Shown here: positions 25,285-36,670 of the stretch, in pieces
Position numbering within the stretch: position 1 is the first letter of the stretch
How the letters are laid out: the number at the start of each line of letters is the position of its first letter
Source of the DNA: Myxococcota bacterium
GTDB taxonomy: Bacteria > Myxococcota_A > Polyangia > Palsa-1104 > JAEUJZ01
Direction: 5' to 3'
Assembly: GCA_025057315.1 (NCBI GenBank)
Contig: JANWXW010000107.1
Coordinates: 1 to 48,034, forward strand
DNA length: 48,034 nt
Program-made: the position numbers and the translations under genes
Notes under the pieces: generated by a model
What the model saw: the letters and a program-made list of their open reading frames with translations, nothing else
What the model was told of the DNA's origin: nothing
Databases searched by the model: none

Positions 25285-26646
25285 ATGCCCCTGACAGCGG
25301 CTACGGGCCAGCACATCGGCCCCTACGAGGTCGTGCGCTATCTGACCGCAGGGGGGATGGCGGACCTGTACCTGGTGCGTGCAGCCGGCGGTCAGGAGCC
25401 TCTGGTGCTCAAGTGCGTGCAGGCGCGCTACCTGGACAACGAGCGCATCGTGGCCATGTTCCGCGATGAGGCCCAGATCGGCGCTCTGCTAGACCACCCC
25501 AACATCGTGCGCGTGCATGAGGTCGGCGAGGCAGATGGCACTCCCTACATTGCCATGGAGTATATCGCCGGCCATGATCTTGTTGAGGTGCTGCGCCGGT
25601 GCACGGCGCGCGGTGTGGCACTGCGGCGCGACCTGGCAGTGGCGCTGTGCGCGCAGGTTGCTCGCGGCCTGGCCTACGCTCATGACCTGCGCGACGAGCA
25701 GGGCCGGCCTCTGGAGATCGTGCACTGCGACATCTCCCCCGGCAACATCATGCTGTCTTGGCGTGGCACGGTGAAGCTGGTGGACTTCGGCGTGGCGCGA
25801 GCGCGCATCGCCCTCCGCTGCCAAGACCGGGGCGTGGCGGGCAAGCACAGCTACATGGCACCCGAGCAAATCCTCGGCGGAGCCGTGGATCGTCGGGCGG
25901 ATCTGTTCTCATTGGGCATCATCCTGTACGAGCTGACCTGTGGCCGACGTCTGTTTCCCGGCCGGCCCGAGGTGGTCATGCGGCGCATCGTGGAGGAGCC
26001 GATACCGCCGCCGCGCAGCCTGCAGCCTGACTATCCAGCGGATTTAGAAGCCATCGTGATGCGCGCCTTGGAGCGCGATCCTGCGCACCGACACCCGACG
26101 GCGGAGGCGCTGCGCATCGACCTGGTCTCCTGGCTGCAAAAAGTACCACGGCCCCACGGCCGGCGAGAGCTAGCGCGATTTTTGCATTCGATCTTCGACC
26201 CTCCCGCTCCGGCCATGGCCGATCCGGTGCCTGAGGGCAACGAGACGGTGGACCTGGGGTCGAGGCCGATGGTGGGGCGGCCCCTGGACGACGATGCCAC
26301 CGTCGAGACCAGCCTGCCCGCGGGGCAGGAGGATGCCGAGGAGGGGCAGCTGACGCGCCACGACAATCCTCTGCTTGCGCCCGAGGCACCGCCGCCACCG
26401 CCCCTGCCGCGCGACCCGGACCGCACGGAGCGGCTCCTGCCCACCGCGCAGCGACGGCGGCATCTGAGCGGCGGCATCACCACGCACATGTTGGGCGAAG
26501 GACACACCCACTCCCTGCAGCGCCCGAGCCCGGCCGGGCATCCCGCTGCGCTACCCGAGCACACAATGTCGATCCGGCTGCGGGGCGGGCTGGTCGTGGT
26601 GCTGGCCACGCTGCTGTTTCTTCTGGCCGCTATGGGCCAATGCTGA
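25285..26646 (+). CDS. Ser/Thr protein kinase with C-terminal membrane anchor
   Basis: 453 residues. Kinase domain about residues 13-290: degenerate Gly loop LTAGGMADLYLV, Lys43 in LVLKCV, Glu62 in the C-helix, catalytic loop IVHCDISPGNIML (HCD instead of HRD, with Asp149 and Asn154 kept), DFG at 167-169, and MAPEQ. The Cys in place of Arg makes it a non-RD kinase, which usually needs no activation-loop phosphorylation. The C-terminal 160 residues are Pro/Asp-rich linker with possible phosphothreonine sites (NETVDLG, DATVETS) suited to FHA binding, then a membrane helix LRGGLVVVLATLLFLLAAMG. Ribosome site GAGGGG before ATG 25285. Operon with the HDAC-family gene. Confidence 0.9.
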   Translation: MPLTAATGQHIGPYEVVRYLTAGGMADLYLVRAAGGQEPLVLKCVQARYLDNERIVAMFRDEAQIGALLDHPNIVRVHEVGEADGTPYIAMEYIAGHDLVEVLRRCTARGVALRRDLAVALCAQVARGLAYAHDLRDEQGRPLEIVHCDISPGNIMLSWRGTVKLVDFGVARARIALRCQDRGVAGKHSYMAPEQILGGAVDRRADLFSLGIILYELTCGRRLFPGRPEVVMRRIVEEPIPPPRSLQPDYPADLEAIVMRALERDPAHRHPTAEALRIDLVSWLQKVPRPHGRRELARFLHSIFDPPAPAMADPVPEGNETVDLGSRPMVGRPLDDDATVETSLPAGQEDAEEGQLTRHDNPLLAPEAPPPPPLPRDPDRTERLLPTAQRRRHLSGGITTHMLGEGHTHSLQRPSPAGHPAALPEHTMSIRLRGGLVVVLATLLFLLAAMGQC

Positions 26647-26659
26647 CCCGAGCCGTGGG

Positions 26660-28306
26660 CTACTCGATGGGGTTGATGCGCTCTAGATTCAGACCCCCGG
26701 CGTAGGAATACGAGGTGGCATACGCGTAGCCATAGCCGAGCAGGCCCATGGGCATGCTTCCGACGATGCGATGGCTGCCTGGCCGCACGCGCAAGATGGC
26801 CCGACCGAGCAGGGTTGTGCCGATTGGACGCAGCGGCTCGTTCACCACGTTGCCGTCGAGCCGGAGCGTCGTTCCAAGGGGTGCCGTGATCTGAATGTAG
26901 TCGTAGCTATATGAAAGCGGCACATAAAAGATGTAGTCAGCACGGTACTGTTCCACCGGCACCAGCGGCGTCATGTTGGCGTCGCCGATGCAGCGCACGT
27001 TGTCGGGCCCGGTGCGGTAGGGGCACATCGGCGAGACTCCGTCTGGGAAGTCAGCCGGGTCGTAGCGACCGGAGAGGTTGCCCCAGGCCGGCATATACTG
27101 AAAGACCGCAATCGGGTGGTCCGCCACGATCTCGAAGTCCGCGTCGGTGTCAAACTCGAAAAACGTGCCGCGCTGGAGCTCCGGAACCCGCGGCAACCCC
27201 GGCGGACCCGCCAGCGTGACGCGCGTGCCATCGACGCTGGCCAGGATGCGATAGTAGTCCCTGTCCGTCGCGTTGCGCTGCTTCAGCTTGGCTGCAAGGT
27301 AGCGCTTGCCCCACGTCTCCAGCGGAAACATCTGTATGCCCAGGTGGTTGCCACCGACCGCAGTGCGGGGGATCGACACGCCCCCTGCACCACCAAACAC
27401 CACCACCGGCGCACTGGCTCGCACCTGCGCACCGGAGATGTCTTCCAGCGAGTTGGCCTGAATCACCTCCAGCACCTCGAGCCGCTGGAGCGTCCGCCGC
27501 AGCGTGCCGCCCGCTGGTACGCCAGGCACGCCGGCCCCGGGCTTGGTCTGCACCGGCACTGTGATCTCCACCTGTGTCCCGTCCTGGGTCGCCACCACGG
27601 CGACGAAGCCTTGCCCCTGCGGGGGGGTCGTGAGAAGCTCCGCGTTGTAGGTGTAGGAGATGACGAAATAAGTTCGCGCCAGCACCTGCTCGGGCAGCAG
27701 CAGCGTCGCCGAGCCGGAGTACACCCGCGCCGCATCGATGGGGTGGAATTGGTAGACCGACACCGGCGCGGTTGATCGCAGCACAAAGCCTTTTTGTGCC
27801 TGCTCGGTCTGGATGAGCTTGTTGCGCCCGTGCGGCAGGCGGAAGATGACCACACCGCCGGGCATGGCGGTCTGCTTCTCAATCAGACCGGTGGCGTCCG
27901 ACAGCGTGACCTCGGCGGCAAGACGGTCACTGGTGTTGGTGGCCACGATGCCAAAGTCGCCTGCGTCCGAGGTGGACCACAGGTTTGCCGGATAGAAGAC
28001 GCAGCCCACATTGCCAGGTGGCAGCTGGTCACACGGGCCGATGCAGCGCCCGGCGTCACAACGTTGGCCTGGCAGGGTGTCGCAGCGCTGCTGGAGCAGC
28101 CAGCCCGTGCCGTCGCAGAACTCAACTCCAGTGCGGTCTGGCAAGCAGCGCGTGCTGCCGCGCACACATGGCGGGGGCGGCTGGAACATGTCTGCCGCCT
28201 CCATCGGCCACTGGAGCGGATCATCCTGGCCATCCTGGCCCGGTCTGCATGTAAGCCATGGTAGGACAAGCAGGATAGCCACCCAGGCTGGCGGTGGAGC
28301 ACGCAT
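26660..28306 (-). CDS. Secreted protein with IgGFc-binding-type domain
   Basis: 548 residues from ATG 28306. Signal sequence AWVAILLVLPWLTC; Cys20 might be lipidated but the lipobox is atypical. After a short Cys-rich section (six or more cysteines, residues 45-105) comes a large beta-rich domain starting with NLWSTSDAGDFGIVATNTSD, with repeated TPVSVYQFHP / APVVVFGGAGG / HPIAVFQYMP modules and DYYRILASVDGT. This pattern is that of the IgGFc_binding (PF17517-type) extracellular domain, frequent in myxobacteria, where its ligand is unknown. It is divergent from the predicted secreted kinase (86 bp between starts) and converges on the Ser/Thr kinase gene with a 13-bp gap. Confidence 0.85.
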   Translation of the reverse strand: MRAPPPAWVAILLVLPWLTCRPGQDGQDDPLQWPMEAADMFQPPPPCVRGSTRCLPDRTGVEFCDGTGWLLQQRCDTLPGQRCDAGRCIGPCDQLPPGNVGCVFYPANLWSTSDAGDFGIVATNTSDRLAAEVTLSDATGLIEKQTAMPGGVVIFRLPHGRNKLIQTEQAQKGFVLRSTAPVSVYQFHPIDAARVYSGSATLLLPEQVLARTYFVISYTYNAELLTTPPQGQGFVAVVATQDGTQVEITVPVQTKPGAGVPGVPAGGTLRRTLQRLEVLEVIQANSLEDISGAQVRASAPVVVFGGAGGVSIPRTAVGGNHLGIQMFPLETWGKRYLAAKLKQRNATDRDYYRILASVDGTRVTLAGPPGLPRVPELQRGTFFEFDTDADFEIVADHPIAVFQYMPAWGNLSGRYDPADFPDGVSPMCPYRTGPDNVRCIGDANMTPLVPVEQYRADYIFYVPLSYSYDYIQITAPLGTTLRLDGNVVNEPLRPIGTTLLGRAILRVRPGSHRIVGSMPMGLLGYGYAYATSYSYAGGLNLERINPIE

Positions 28307-28392
28307 GGCGCATCCTACCCACATCGGCCAGGGCAGTGCAACGCGGCCTACAGCCCTGTGCGGCGGCGCCATGTACACTGAATTGGACGGCG

Positions 28393-29388
28393 GTGGCTCG
28401 ATCGGTTGTGCCCAGAGCGCTGCTTCTAAGCCTTGCAGGCTGGGCCCTGCTGGCCTCTGCGGCCGCAGCGCCGCCTGGTCTGGTGGTGCCCACGCCTGCG
28501 GAGGTCCCAGCCGAGGAGCCTCCACCGGCGGGCAGCGAGGCTGCTCCACCAGCACCGGATGTGCGGCCGCGCTTTCTCGGGGGCGCTGAGGCAGACGACG
28601 ACGTGCTGGCGCGTCTGTGCAGCCTGCCGCTGCGCAGCATCGGCCCCCTGGGAGGCGGTGCCTCCATCACCCTCAAGGCCGTCTTTGTCGATGGATCTCA
28701 AGCCGCGGTCAAACCAGACCAGCTCCACGTGACACGCTACTATGCCGAGGTGGCGGCCTACCGGGTGGCACGCGCTCTGGGCATTGACCGCGTTGCGCCC
28801 TCCTGCGTGCGCTACTTTCCCCGCGAGGTGCTCATGCACCCCGGTATGCCGCGGTCGCTCCTGGAGCGCATGCAGGCCGAGCTGCGCGTAGATGACGAAG
28901 GCCTGGTGGCAGCCGCGGTGATCCAGTGGATCCCCAACCTGCGTTCCCTGCGCCTGGAAAAAAAGACCTGGTGGCAGCCGCTGTTGCGCCGCGGCGCGCC
29001 CTGGCCCCGCGATCCAGACCAGCGGCGGCGCCTGCTCGAGATCAGCACGATGCTCCTATATGACTTTATCATCGGCAATGACGACCGCTGGTCGGGGGGC
29101 AACACCCACGTCACAGGTGACCGCATGGTGTACTTGGACCAGGGCGCTGCGTTTGGCCGCGATAGCAAGCGGCGACGGGCATATGTGTTTTCGCGGCTGC
29201 GACAGAGCGAGCGCTTCGAACGAAAAGTAGCCGAAGCTCTGTGGGATCTGGACGTGGTTGGTCTGCAACGTGAGCTGGCAGGCCTGCTGTCGGTGCGTGA
29301 GCTGCGCGAGCTGACCGAGCGCATCCGCGAGGCGCAGCAGTACCTGCGGCGCCTCCATGAGGAGGCACCCGAGGACTCGCTGTACTAG
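28393..29388 (+). CDS. Predicted secreted atypical kinase (Fam20 / PI3-4K-like fold)
   Basis: 331 residues from GTG 28393, chosen because it starts a good signal peptide (RALLLSLAGWALLASAAAA); the open frame upstream overlaps the divergent gene. A Pro-rich linker (27-58) precedes a domain with a Gly-rich turn GPLGGGAS (84-91), Lys107 in AAVKPDQ, Glu119 in the helix RYYAEVAAYRVARALG, the catalytic loop LLYDFIIGNDDRWSGGN with Asp231 and Asn237, and metal-binding Asp249 in YLDQGAAFG. The IGN-x-DR and LD-x-G-x-x-FG pair is that of Fam20C-type secretory kinases and of PI4K/HipA-like kinases. I infer a periplasmic or exported kinase; ATP supply outside the cytoplasm is the open question. No membrane anchor or second domain is visible. 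Confidence 0.65.
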   Translation: MARSVVPRALLLSLAGWALLASAAAAPPGLVVPTPAEVPAEEPPPAGSEAAPPAPDVRPRFLGGAEADDDVLARLCSLPLRSIGPLGGGASITLKAVFVDGSQAAVKPDQLHVTRYYAEVAAYRVARALGIDRVAPSCVRYFPREVLMHPGMPRSLLERMQAELRVDDEGLVAAAVIQWIPNLRSLRLEKKTWWQPLLRRGAPWPRDPDQRRRLLEISTMLLYDFIIGNDDRWSGGNTHVTGDRMVYLDQGAAFGRDSKRRRAYVFSRLRQSERFERKVAEALWDLDVVGLQRELAGLLSVRELRELTERIREAQQYLRRLHEEAPEDSLY

Positions 29389-29576
29389 GGCCCAAGGGTC
29401 CGCCGGGCCCTGTCCCCCGTCGCCGGACCAGGCACGGGGTCGGGGTCCGCCGCCTCTACAGAGGCAGGCCTTCCGCCGCCGGAGGACCTGACCCAGCCTG
29501 CGCGACCTTGCCAGGCCCAGCAGCGCCATCGGCTCCACTTGTACCACAAGAGCCGACTTCGGTGCATGCTGGATAC

Positions 29577-30647
29577 ATGAGCCACTCTCCCGCAGCCGAG
29601 TCCATCCGCCAGCAGCTGGAGGCGATCGAGGCCCAGACGTTGTCCCCCCATGCCCAGCTTGCCCGCTGCAGTGCCGGACGGCTCCGCCCGGAGCCCGAGG
29701 ACGACCTGCGCACCTGCTATCAGCGGGATCGGGACCGGGTGGTGCACAGCAAGGCCTTTCGCCGTCTGGCGGGCAAGACGCAGGTCTTCCTGGCACCGGC
29801 GGGCGATCACTACCGCACGCGCATCACCCACACGCTGGAGGTGGCGCAGGTGGCGCGGACCATCTGCCGCTGCTTGCGGCTGAATGAGAGCCTGTGCGAG
29901 GCCATCGTGATGGCCCACGACCTGGGCCATACGCCTTTTGGACACGCCGGCGAGAAGGTACTAGCGCACCTGATGCCAGGCGGCTTTCACCATGTGAAGC
30001 AGTCGCTGCGCGTCATCGACCAACTGGAGCAAGATGGCCGCGGCCTCAACCTGACCCACGAGGTGCGCGACGGCGTGCTCAAGCACTCCAAGGGCAAAGG
30101 GGCGGTGCTGTCGGACAACCCCAACCTGCGCGCCACGACGCTAGAGGGGCAGATCGTACGGCTGGCGGATCTAATTGCCTACGTCAACCACGACCTGGAT
30201 GACGCCGTCCGCGCGCGTCTGCTGCGGCTGGAGGAAGTGCCACAGCCGCTGCTAGACACGCTGGGGTCCACCCTCTCGCAGCGCCTGCGGCGTCTGGTGG
30301 TCGACGTGGTCGCTGCCACGGGGCGGTCCATCGAGGCGGGACAGCCAGCTGTGCGCATGAGCAGCGAGATGCAGGAGGCACTGACTGAGATGCGCGACTT
30401 TCTCTTTCAGCGCGTCTATGAGAGCGAGCCGGTGCGCGCCGAGTTCGAACGTGCGCAGGACCTACTCTCTGCCCTGTGGCATCACTGGCATCGACATGAG
30501 GCCGAGTTTCGTGCCAAGCACTGGCCCAGGGGGGTGGCAGAGGAGGAGGGCCTGGACCGAGCCATTGGCGATTTTCTCTCGGGCATGACGGATCGCTACG
30601 CCATCCGCATGTACAAAGAGCGCATCATGCCCCGGGAGTGGCCGATT

Positions 30648-30653
<6 letters not shown>
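29577..30653 (+). CDS. dgt: Deoxyguanosinetriphosphate triphosphohydrolase-like protein
   Basis: 358 residues from ATG 29577. HD-superfamily dNTPase with all metal ligands: His in RITHTLEV, the HD pair in MAHDLGHTPFGHAGE, and the final Asp in RLADLIAYVNHD. The N-terminus DDLRTCYQRDRDRVVHSKAFRRLAGKTQV is typical of type-2 dGTPase-like proteins. It cleaves dNTPs to the nucleoside and triphosphate, influencing dNTP pools and possibly phage defence. It stands alone, with a 188-bp gap upstream that holds no gene, and its last six bases overlap the convergent clpA. Confidence 0.93.
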
Positions 30654-32986
<2,333 letters not shown>

Positions 32987-32990
<4 letters not shown>

Positions 32991-33319
32991 TCGTCCGTCT
33001 CTGGCTCCAGCGTGCACCGCAGCGGGAACTCGTACTTGCGCGCCCACGACATGGTCTTTTCGGCCTTTGTCTCCGCGATCTCGTAGGGATAGATACCAGC
33101 GACACCCACGCCATTGTGGTGCACATGCAGCATGATCTGCGTGGCCTCCGTCTCGGATTTGTTAAAGACCGCCTGGAGAATCATGACCACAAACTCCCGT
33201 GTTGTGTAATCGTCGTTGTGCAGGAGCACCTTGTACAAGGGCGGGGGCTTGAGCCGTTTCTTGCTCTGGGTGATGACCCCTGTGTCCCGTTCGTCCTGAA
33301 ACTGTCTCCTTTCGGCCAT
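32987..33319 (-). CDS. clpS: ATP-dependent Clp protease adaptor ClpS
   Basis: 110 residues. The disordered N-terminal tail is followed by the ClpS core: YKVLLHNDDYTTREFVV (with the HNDDYT N-degron pocket), FNKSETEATQIMLHVHHNG and GVAGIYPYEIAETKA. It binds N-end-rule substrates and hands them to ClpA. The gene ends in a 4-bp overlap with clpA. Its upstream gap is shared with the divergent sppA and holds a TATATT -10-like element. Confidence 0.96.
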
Positions 33320-33678
33320 GGCTGTTTCCCAGGCTGGCGCGTGGCCAGTACACCTACCTAACTACTAATATAGCCCAGCTCGGCGTTGCGCCAGTATGGT
33401 GGGCCCGGCGCCGGTGCCCTGCCCCCTTGCCAAACCGGGACCTCGGAAGCCATGGCGGCCGGGGAGGCGACTGCCCCCTGCCGCTGACCGCCACCGTGTT
33501 GCGTGGGCTGGCCGACGCGCTGGCGCTGTCTGCACCAGGGATAGAGGGGCGTGAGCCGCCTCCGGCGCCGCTTGGCTGCGCTGCCGCACCCATCGTGTGC
33601 CAGCCCGATCCGTCCGCATACGAACCAGCTTTAGGCCAATGTGCTACCCTATTGCAAACTTGTTGCAAGGAGCGGGTC
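33320..33678. other. Intergenic region between clpS and sppA
   Basis: 359 bp with no gene that I can support; the frame running into sppA from 33427 lacks a ribosome site and looks non-coding. Near clpS there is an AT-rich patch with a -10-like element on the minus strand. Near sppA there is a T/A-richer stretch (33631-33665, with TTGCAA twice) ahead of the AAGGAG ribosome site, the probable sppA promoter region. The middle is GC-rich and shows no feature I recognise. Confidence 0.5.
33367..33372 (-). promoter_or_regulatory. -10-like element for clpS-clpA
   Basis: TATATT on the minus strand, 48 bp before the clpS ATG, in a rare AT-rich patch (33356-33374). No convincing -35 hexamer sits 17 bp upstream, so the sigma factor is undecided; an RpoH-type promoter would be expected for clp genes but no CTTGAA is seen. 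Confidence 0.35.
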
Positions 33679-35412
33679 ATGGCCGAAGCCACCCCGAAGC
33701 GACCGCGCCGCCGACGACGCTTCATCCTGTTTACGGTATTTGTCGTCATCCTGCTGAGCGTCCTCTCTCTGATCGGAAGACGGCCAAAGATTGATCCTGG
33801 CACGGTCCTGGTCGTCTCGCTCGAGGGAGAGATTCCCGAGGCGCCACCGCAGGACCCGTTTCGGCAGATCACCTCGCTGTTGGAGCAGCGCGATGGCACG
33901 CCGAGCCTGCATGAGCTGCGCCGGGCGCTGCGCCATGCCCGCGACGACAGCCGCATTGCGGGGGTGCTGTTGGAGGTCCGTGCCCTAGAGTGTGGCTGGG
34001 CTGTCATCGACGAGATCCGGGGTCTCATCTCGGATGTGCGTGCTGCAGGCAAACCAGTGCAGGTCCTGCTGTCAGGCGACTTTGCGGAGGAGAAAGAGTA
34101 CGCCGTGGCCAGCAGCGCTAGCCGCATCGTCCTGGCGCCGGAAGCGGGTCTTTTGCTCAACGGCCTGCTGGCCGAGGTGACCTTCTTCCGCGGCCTGCTC
34201 GACTGGGCGATGATCGAACCCGAGGTGCTGCAGCTCAAAGAGTACAAAAGCGCTGGTGAGCCTTTCGTCAACAGGCGGATGTCCCCAGCGATGCGCGAGG
34301 CGCTCTCCAGCCTGCTGAGCGAGATCCATGGCCGTTTCCTCGCTCAGGTGGCCGAGCAGCGCAAGATCGACCCGGGCAAGTTGCGCCAGATGCTCGACCG
34401 GGGCTTGCTCACGAGCAAGGAGGGCCTGAGCGCAGGCTTGGTGGATGCCCTTGGTTACCGGGACGAGGTGGAGCAGGCAATGGGCGCCGACCAGACAAAG
34501 AAGCGCATCACCGTAGCACGCTACCTGAAGGCGCTCGCCGACGAGCCGACCCGGGGCAATGTGGCGCTCATCTATGCCACCGGGCCCATCGTGGCCGGCG
34601 AGGTCCAGAGTGGCCTGGGCGCCGGTGAGGTCATTGAGGGTCCTAGGCTGGCGCGCCTCATTCGCCAAGCTGCTGAGGACGAGCAAATCAAGGCCATTGT
34701 CCTGCGGGTCGACAGTCCGGGCGGATCGGCCGTTGGCAGCGACATGATATGGCGTGAAATTCAGCGCACACGGAGCCAGAAGAAACCCGTGGTGGTTTCC
34801 ATGAGCAGCGTGGCTGCCTCCGGTGGCTACTGGATCAGCATGGGGGCGGACGCAATTGTGGCCCAACCCTCGACCATCACCGGTTCCATCGGCGTGGTAA
34901 GCATGCATTTTAACATCTTACCCTTGTGGGAGCGGATCGGCCTCAGCCTGGACACGATCAAGCTGGGAGAAAATGCGGACCTTATGAGCCCCTTCCGCAG
35001 CTGGAACGCAGAACACAAGGCGCGCCTCATCGCTTGGATGCAGGCTGTCTATGACGACTTTGTCGCACGGGTAGCCAGGGGACGCAAGCTCAGCGAGAGC
35101 GTAGTGGAACCGCTGGCCCACGGGCGCATCTGGAGCGGTACGCAAGCGCAGCAGCGCAAGCTCGTCGACGAAGTCGGTGGTCTGGAACTCGCCGTGCGCA
35201 TTGCCCGCGAGCGGGCCGGACTCCCCCCCTCAGGTCCAGAGCCGGTGGTATTTCCGCGTTCCAAGGGCGTGCTTGCCATGTTGGCCGAGATGGGCCATGC
35301 AGTCGCCCGCGCCGTCGAGCGCCCCGACCCCCAGCGGGTGCTACGCGATCTTGTGCGCCAGCTTGGCGCCTCCGGTCCAACCCTGCTGGCCCCCACAATC
35401 CATATCAAATAG
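33679..35412 (+). CDS. sppA: Signal peptide peptidase SppA (long form)
   Basis: 577 residues from ATG 33679 with ribosome site AAGGAG. A basic N-terminus (KRPRRRRR) and one membrane helix (FILFTVFVVILLSVLSLI) anchor it facing the periplasm. It is the long, 67K-type form with two ClpP-like halves: the N-terminal half supplies the general base Lys190 (LKEYKSAGEPF) and the C-terminal half the nucleophile Ser381 (SVAASGGYW), preceded by RVDSPGGS. It degrades leftover signal peptides in the membrane. Divergent from clpS-clpA; overlaps the convergent unknown gene by 8 bp. Confidence 0.95.
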   Translation: MAEATPKRPRRRRRFILFTVFVVILLSVLSLIGRRPKIDPGTVLVVSLEGEIPEAPPQDPFRQITSLLEQRDGTPSLHELRRALRHARDDSRIAGVLLEVRALECGWAVIDEIRGLISDVRAAGKPVQVLLSGDFAEEKEYAVASSASRIVLAPEAGLLLNGLLAEVTFFRGLLDWAMIEPEVLQLKEYKSAGEPFVNRRMSPAMREALSSLLSEIHGRFLAQVAEQRKIDPGKLRQMLDRGLLTSKEGLSAGLVDALGYRDEVEQAMGADQTKKRITVARYLKALADEPTRGNVALIYATGPIVAGEVQSGLGAGEVIEGPRLARLIRQAAEDEQIKAIVLRVDSPGGSAVGSDMIWREIQRTRSQKKPVVVSMSSVAASGGYWISMGADAIVAQPSTITGSIGVVSMHFNILPLWERIGLSLDTIKLGENADLMSPFRSWNAEHKARLIAWMQAVYDDFVARVARGRKLSESVVEPLAHGRIWSGTQAQQRKLVDEVGGLELAVRIARERAGLPPSGPEPVVFPRSKGVLAMLAEMGHAVARAVERPDPQRVLRDLVRQLGASGPTLLAPTIHIK

Positions 35413-36652
35413 CTGGGTGGCACAGCTGCGCGCGCAGGTCACCTCCGTCTAGGCACACGGTGCGACGACCATCTTCGATGCGCTCGCTCCCGACGATCGC
35501 CCGCGGCTGCTCGCGCGGGAAGCTGAACAGGCGCACCAGAACGCTTCGACCGCCCTCGGCCGGCAATAGGGCCCGCCCCATCTCGTCGGGATGATGGGCC
35601 ATCACCACGAACAGGCCACTCTGCACCGCCTGCTTCAGCAGCAGCGCCGACTCACCGCCCGGCCCCGGCAGCAGCGGCCGCTTCAGCAGCCGGGTCAGCG
35701 AATGCCGTAGCAGCGCCTCGCGTTCGTTCTGGGCAGACTCGTCGACTAAGGGCGGAGGCCCGCTCGGCCCCTGCAGCTGCGCCAGCCGTTCGCTCTGCCC
35801 GAGTGCGTAGCAGGCCAAAGCAAAGGATTCCTCGGCCGATGCCGGACGACCAAGCACATGTCGGGCCAGCTCCTGCCCTTCGAGAGTGAGCTGCGGCTCT
35901 CTGAGCACCTGGGTGCCGGCCCATGCATCGCGCCAGGGTACCTCGACAAGCTGGTAGAGATGCCAGGGGTTGCGCCCGACCAGGGCCTCGCGCAGCACCG
36001 CCATGGGCGCTGCCGCGTCCTCCACCGGATGCGGAGCGGCGGCGCGCTGCACAAGCTGCAGCAGGGACGGTCCCAGCCCGGCATGCCACAAGCTCATGGA
36101 GCGTTCCTCGCCCGCGCCGGCATCTAGGAGCACCAGCGGCGGGGCGAGCCCCGCTGCGGACAGCGCCACCAGCGTCCGCGCGGCCGGGGAGTTGCGCGTC
36201 GTGCGGCACACCTCAATGACCGGCTCGCGCTCCCGCAGAGGGTGCTCACCCCGGTGGATCTGCTCAATCACTTCCAGCGCCCGTGGCGGCTGGTCCGGTG
36301 CGAGACTGCTCCGGCGCACCCGCAGGCCCCGCAGCGCCAGCCCCTCGACCAGGTGGACCATCGGCCTCACCCCCAGCAGCTGAGCCGCGCACAAGGCCAG
36401 GGCCCCCTGTTCCAGGAGCGGATCCTCACCTCGGGGGGTCTCCAGCCCCTCGGCGGTCCGGATGCCGGCGGCCAACCGCTCCAGCTGCACCGCCTCGACG
36501 GAACGATCGGGTCCGCTCAGGCGCCGCCGCAGGTCCGCTTCGATCTCAGCGAGGCGCTTGCGGGCTGCCTCGCACATTTCCTCCGGCGGCGGTGGCACAC
36601 ATAGCGGTTCCCCCTCTGGCGAAAAGGAGAGGGCAACGGGCTGAGATCTCAT
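35405..36652 (-). CDS. Hypothetical protein downstream of htpG
   Basis: 415 residues, soluble. The N-terminal 55 residues include a coiled-coil-like helix (EEMCEAARKRLAEIEADLRRRL). The rest alternates helices and strands (VRPMVHLVEGLALRGLRVRRS, PVIEVCRTTRNSPAARTLVALSAAGLAPPLVLLDAG) with a C-terminal LFVVMAHHPDEMG...VLVRLFSFPREQPRAIVG stretch. It contains no family motif that I recognise. It starts 18 bp after the htpG stop on the same strand, so it is very likely in the htpG operon and could work with Hsp90 or simply share its stress control. Overlaps sppA tail-to-tail by 8 bp. Confidence 0.65.
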   Translation of the reverse strand: MRSQPVALSFSPEGEPLCVPPPPEEMCEAARKRLAEIEADLRRRLSGPDRSVEAVQLERLAAGIRTAEGLETPRGEDPLLEQGALALCAAQLLGVRPMVHLVEGLALRGLRVRRSSLAPDQPPRALEVIEQIHRGEHPLREREPVIEVCRTTRNSPAARTLVALSAAGLAPPLVLLDAGAGEERSMSLWHAGLGPSLLQLVQRAAAPHPVEDAAAPMAVLREALVGRNPWHLYQLVEVPWRDAWAGTQVLREPQLTLEGQELARHVLGRPASAEESFALACYALGQSERLAQLQGPSGPPPLVDESAQNEREALLRHSLTRLLKRPLLPGPGGESALLLKQAVQSGLFVVMAHHPDEMGRALLPAEGGRSVLVRLFSFPREQPRAIVGSERIEDGRRTVCLDGGDLRAQLCHPAI

Positions 36653-36670
36653 AGCGGGCGAGCTTAGCGC

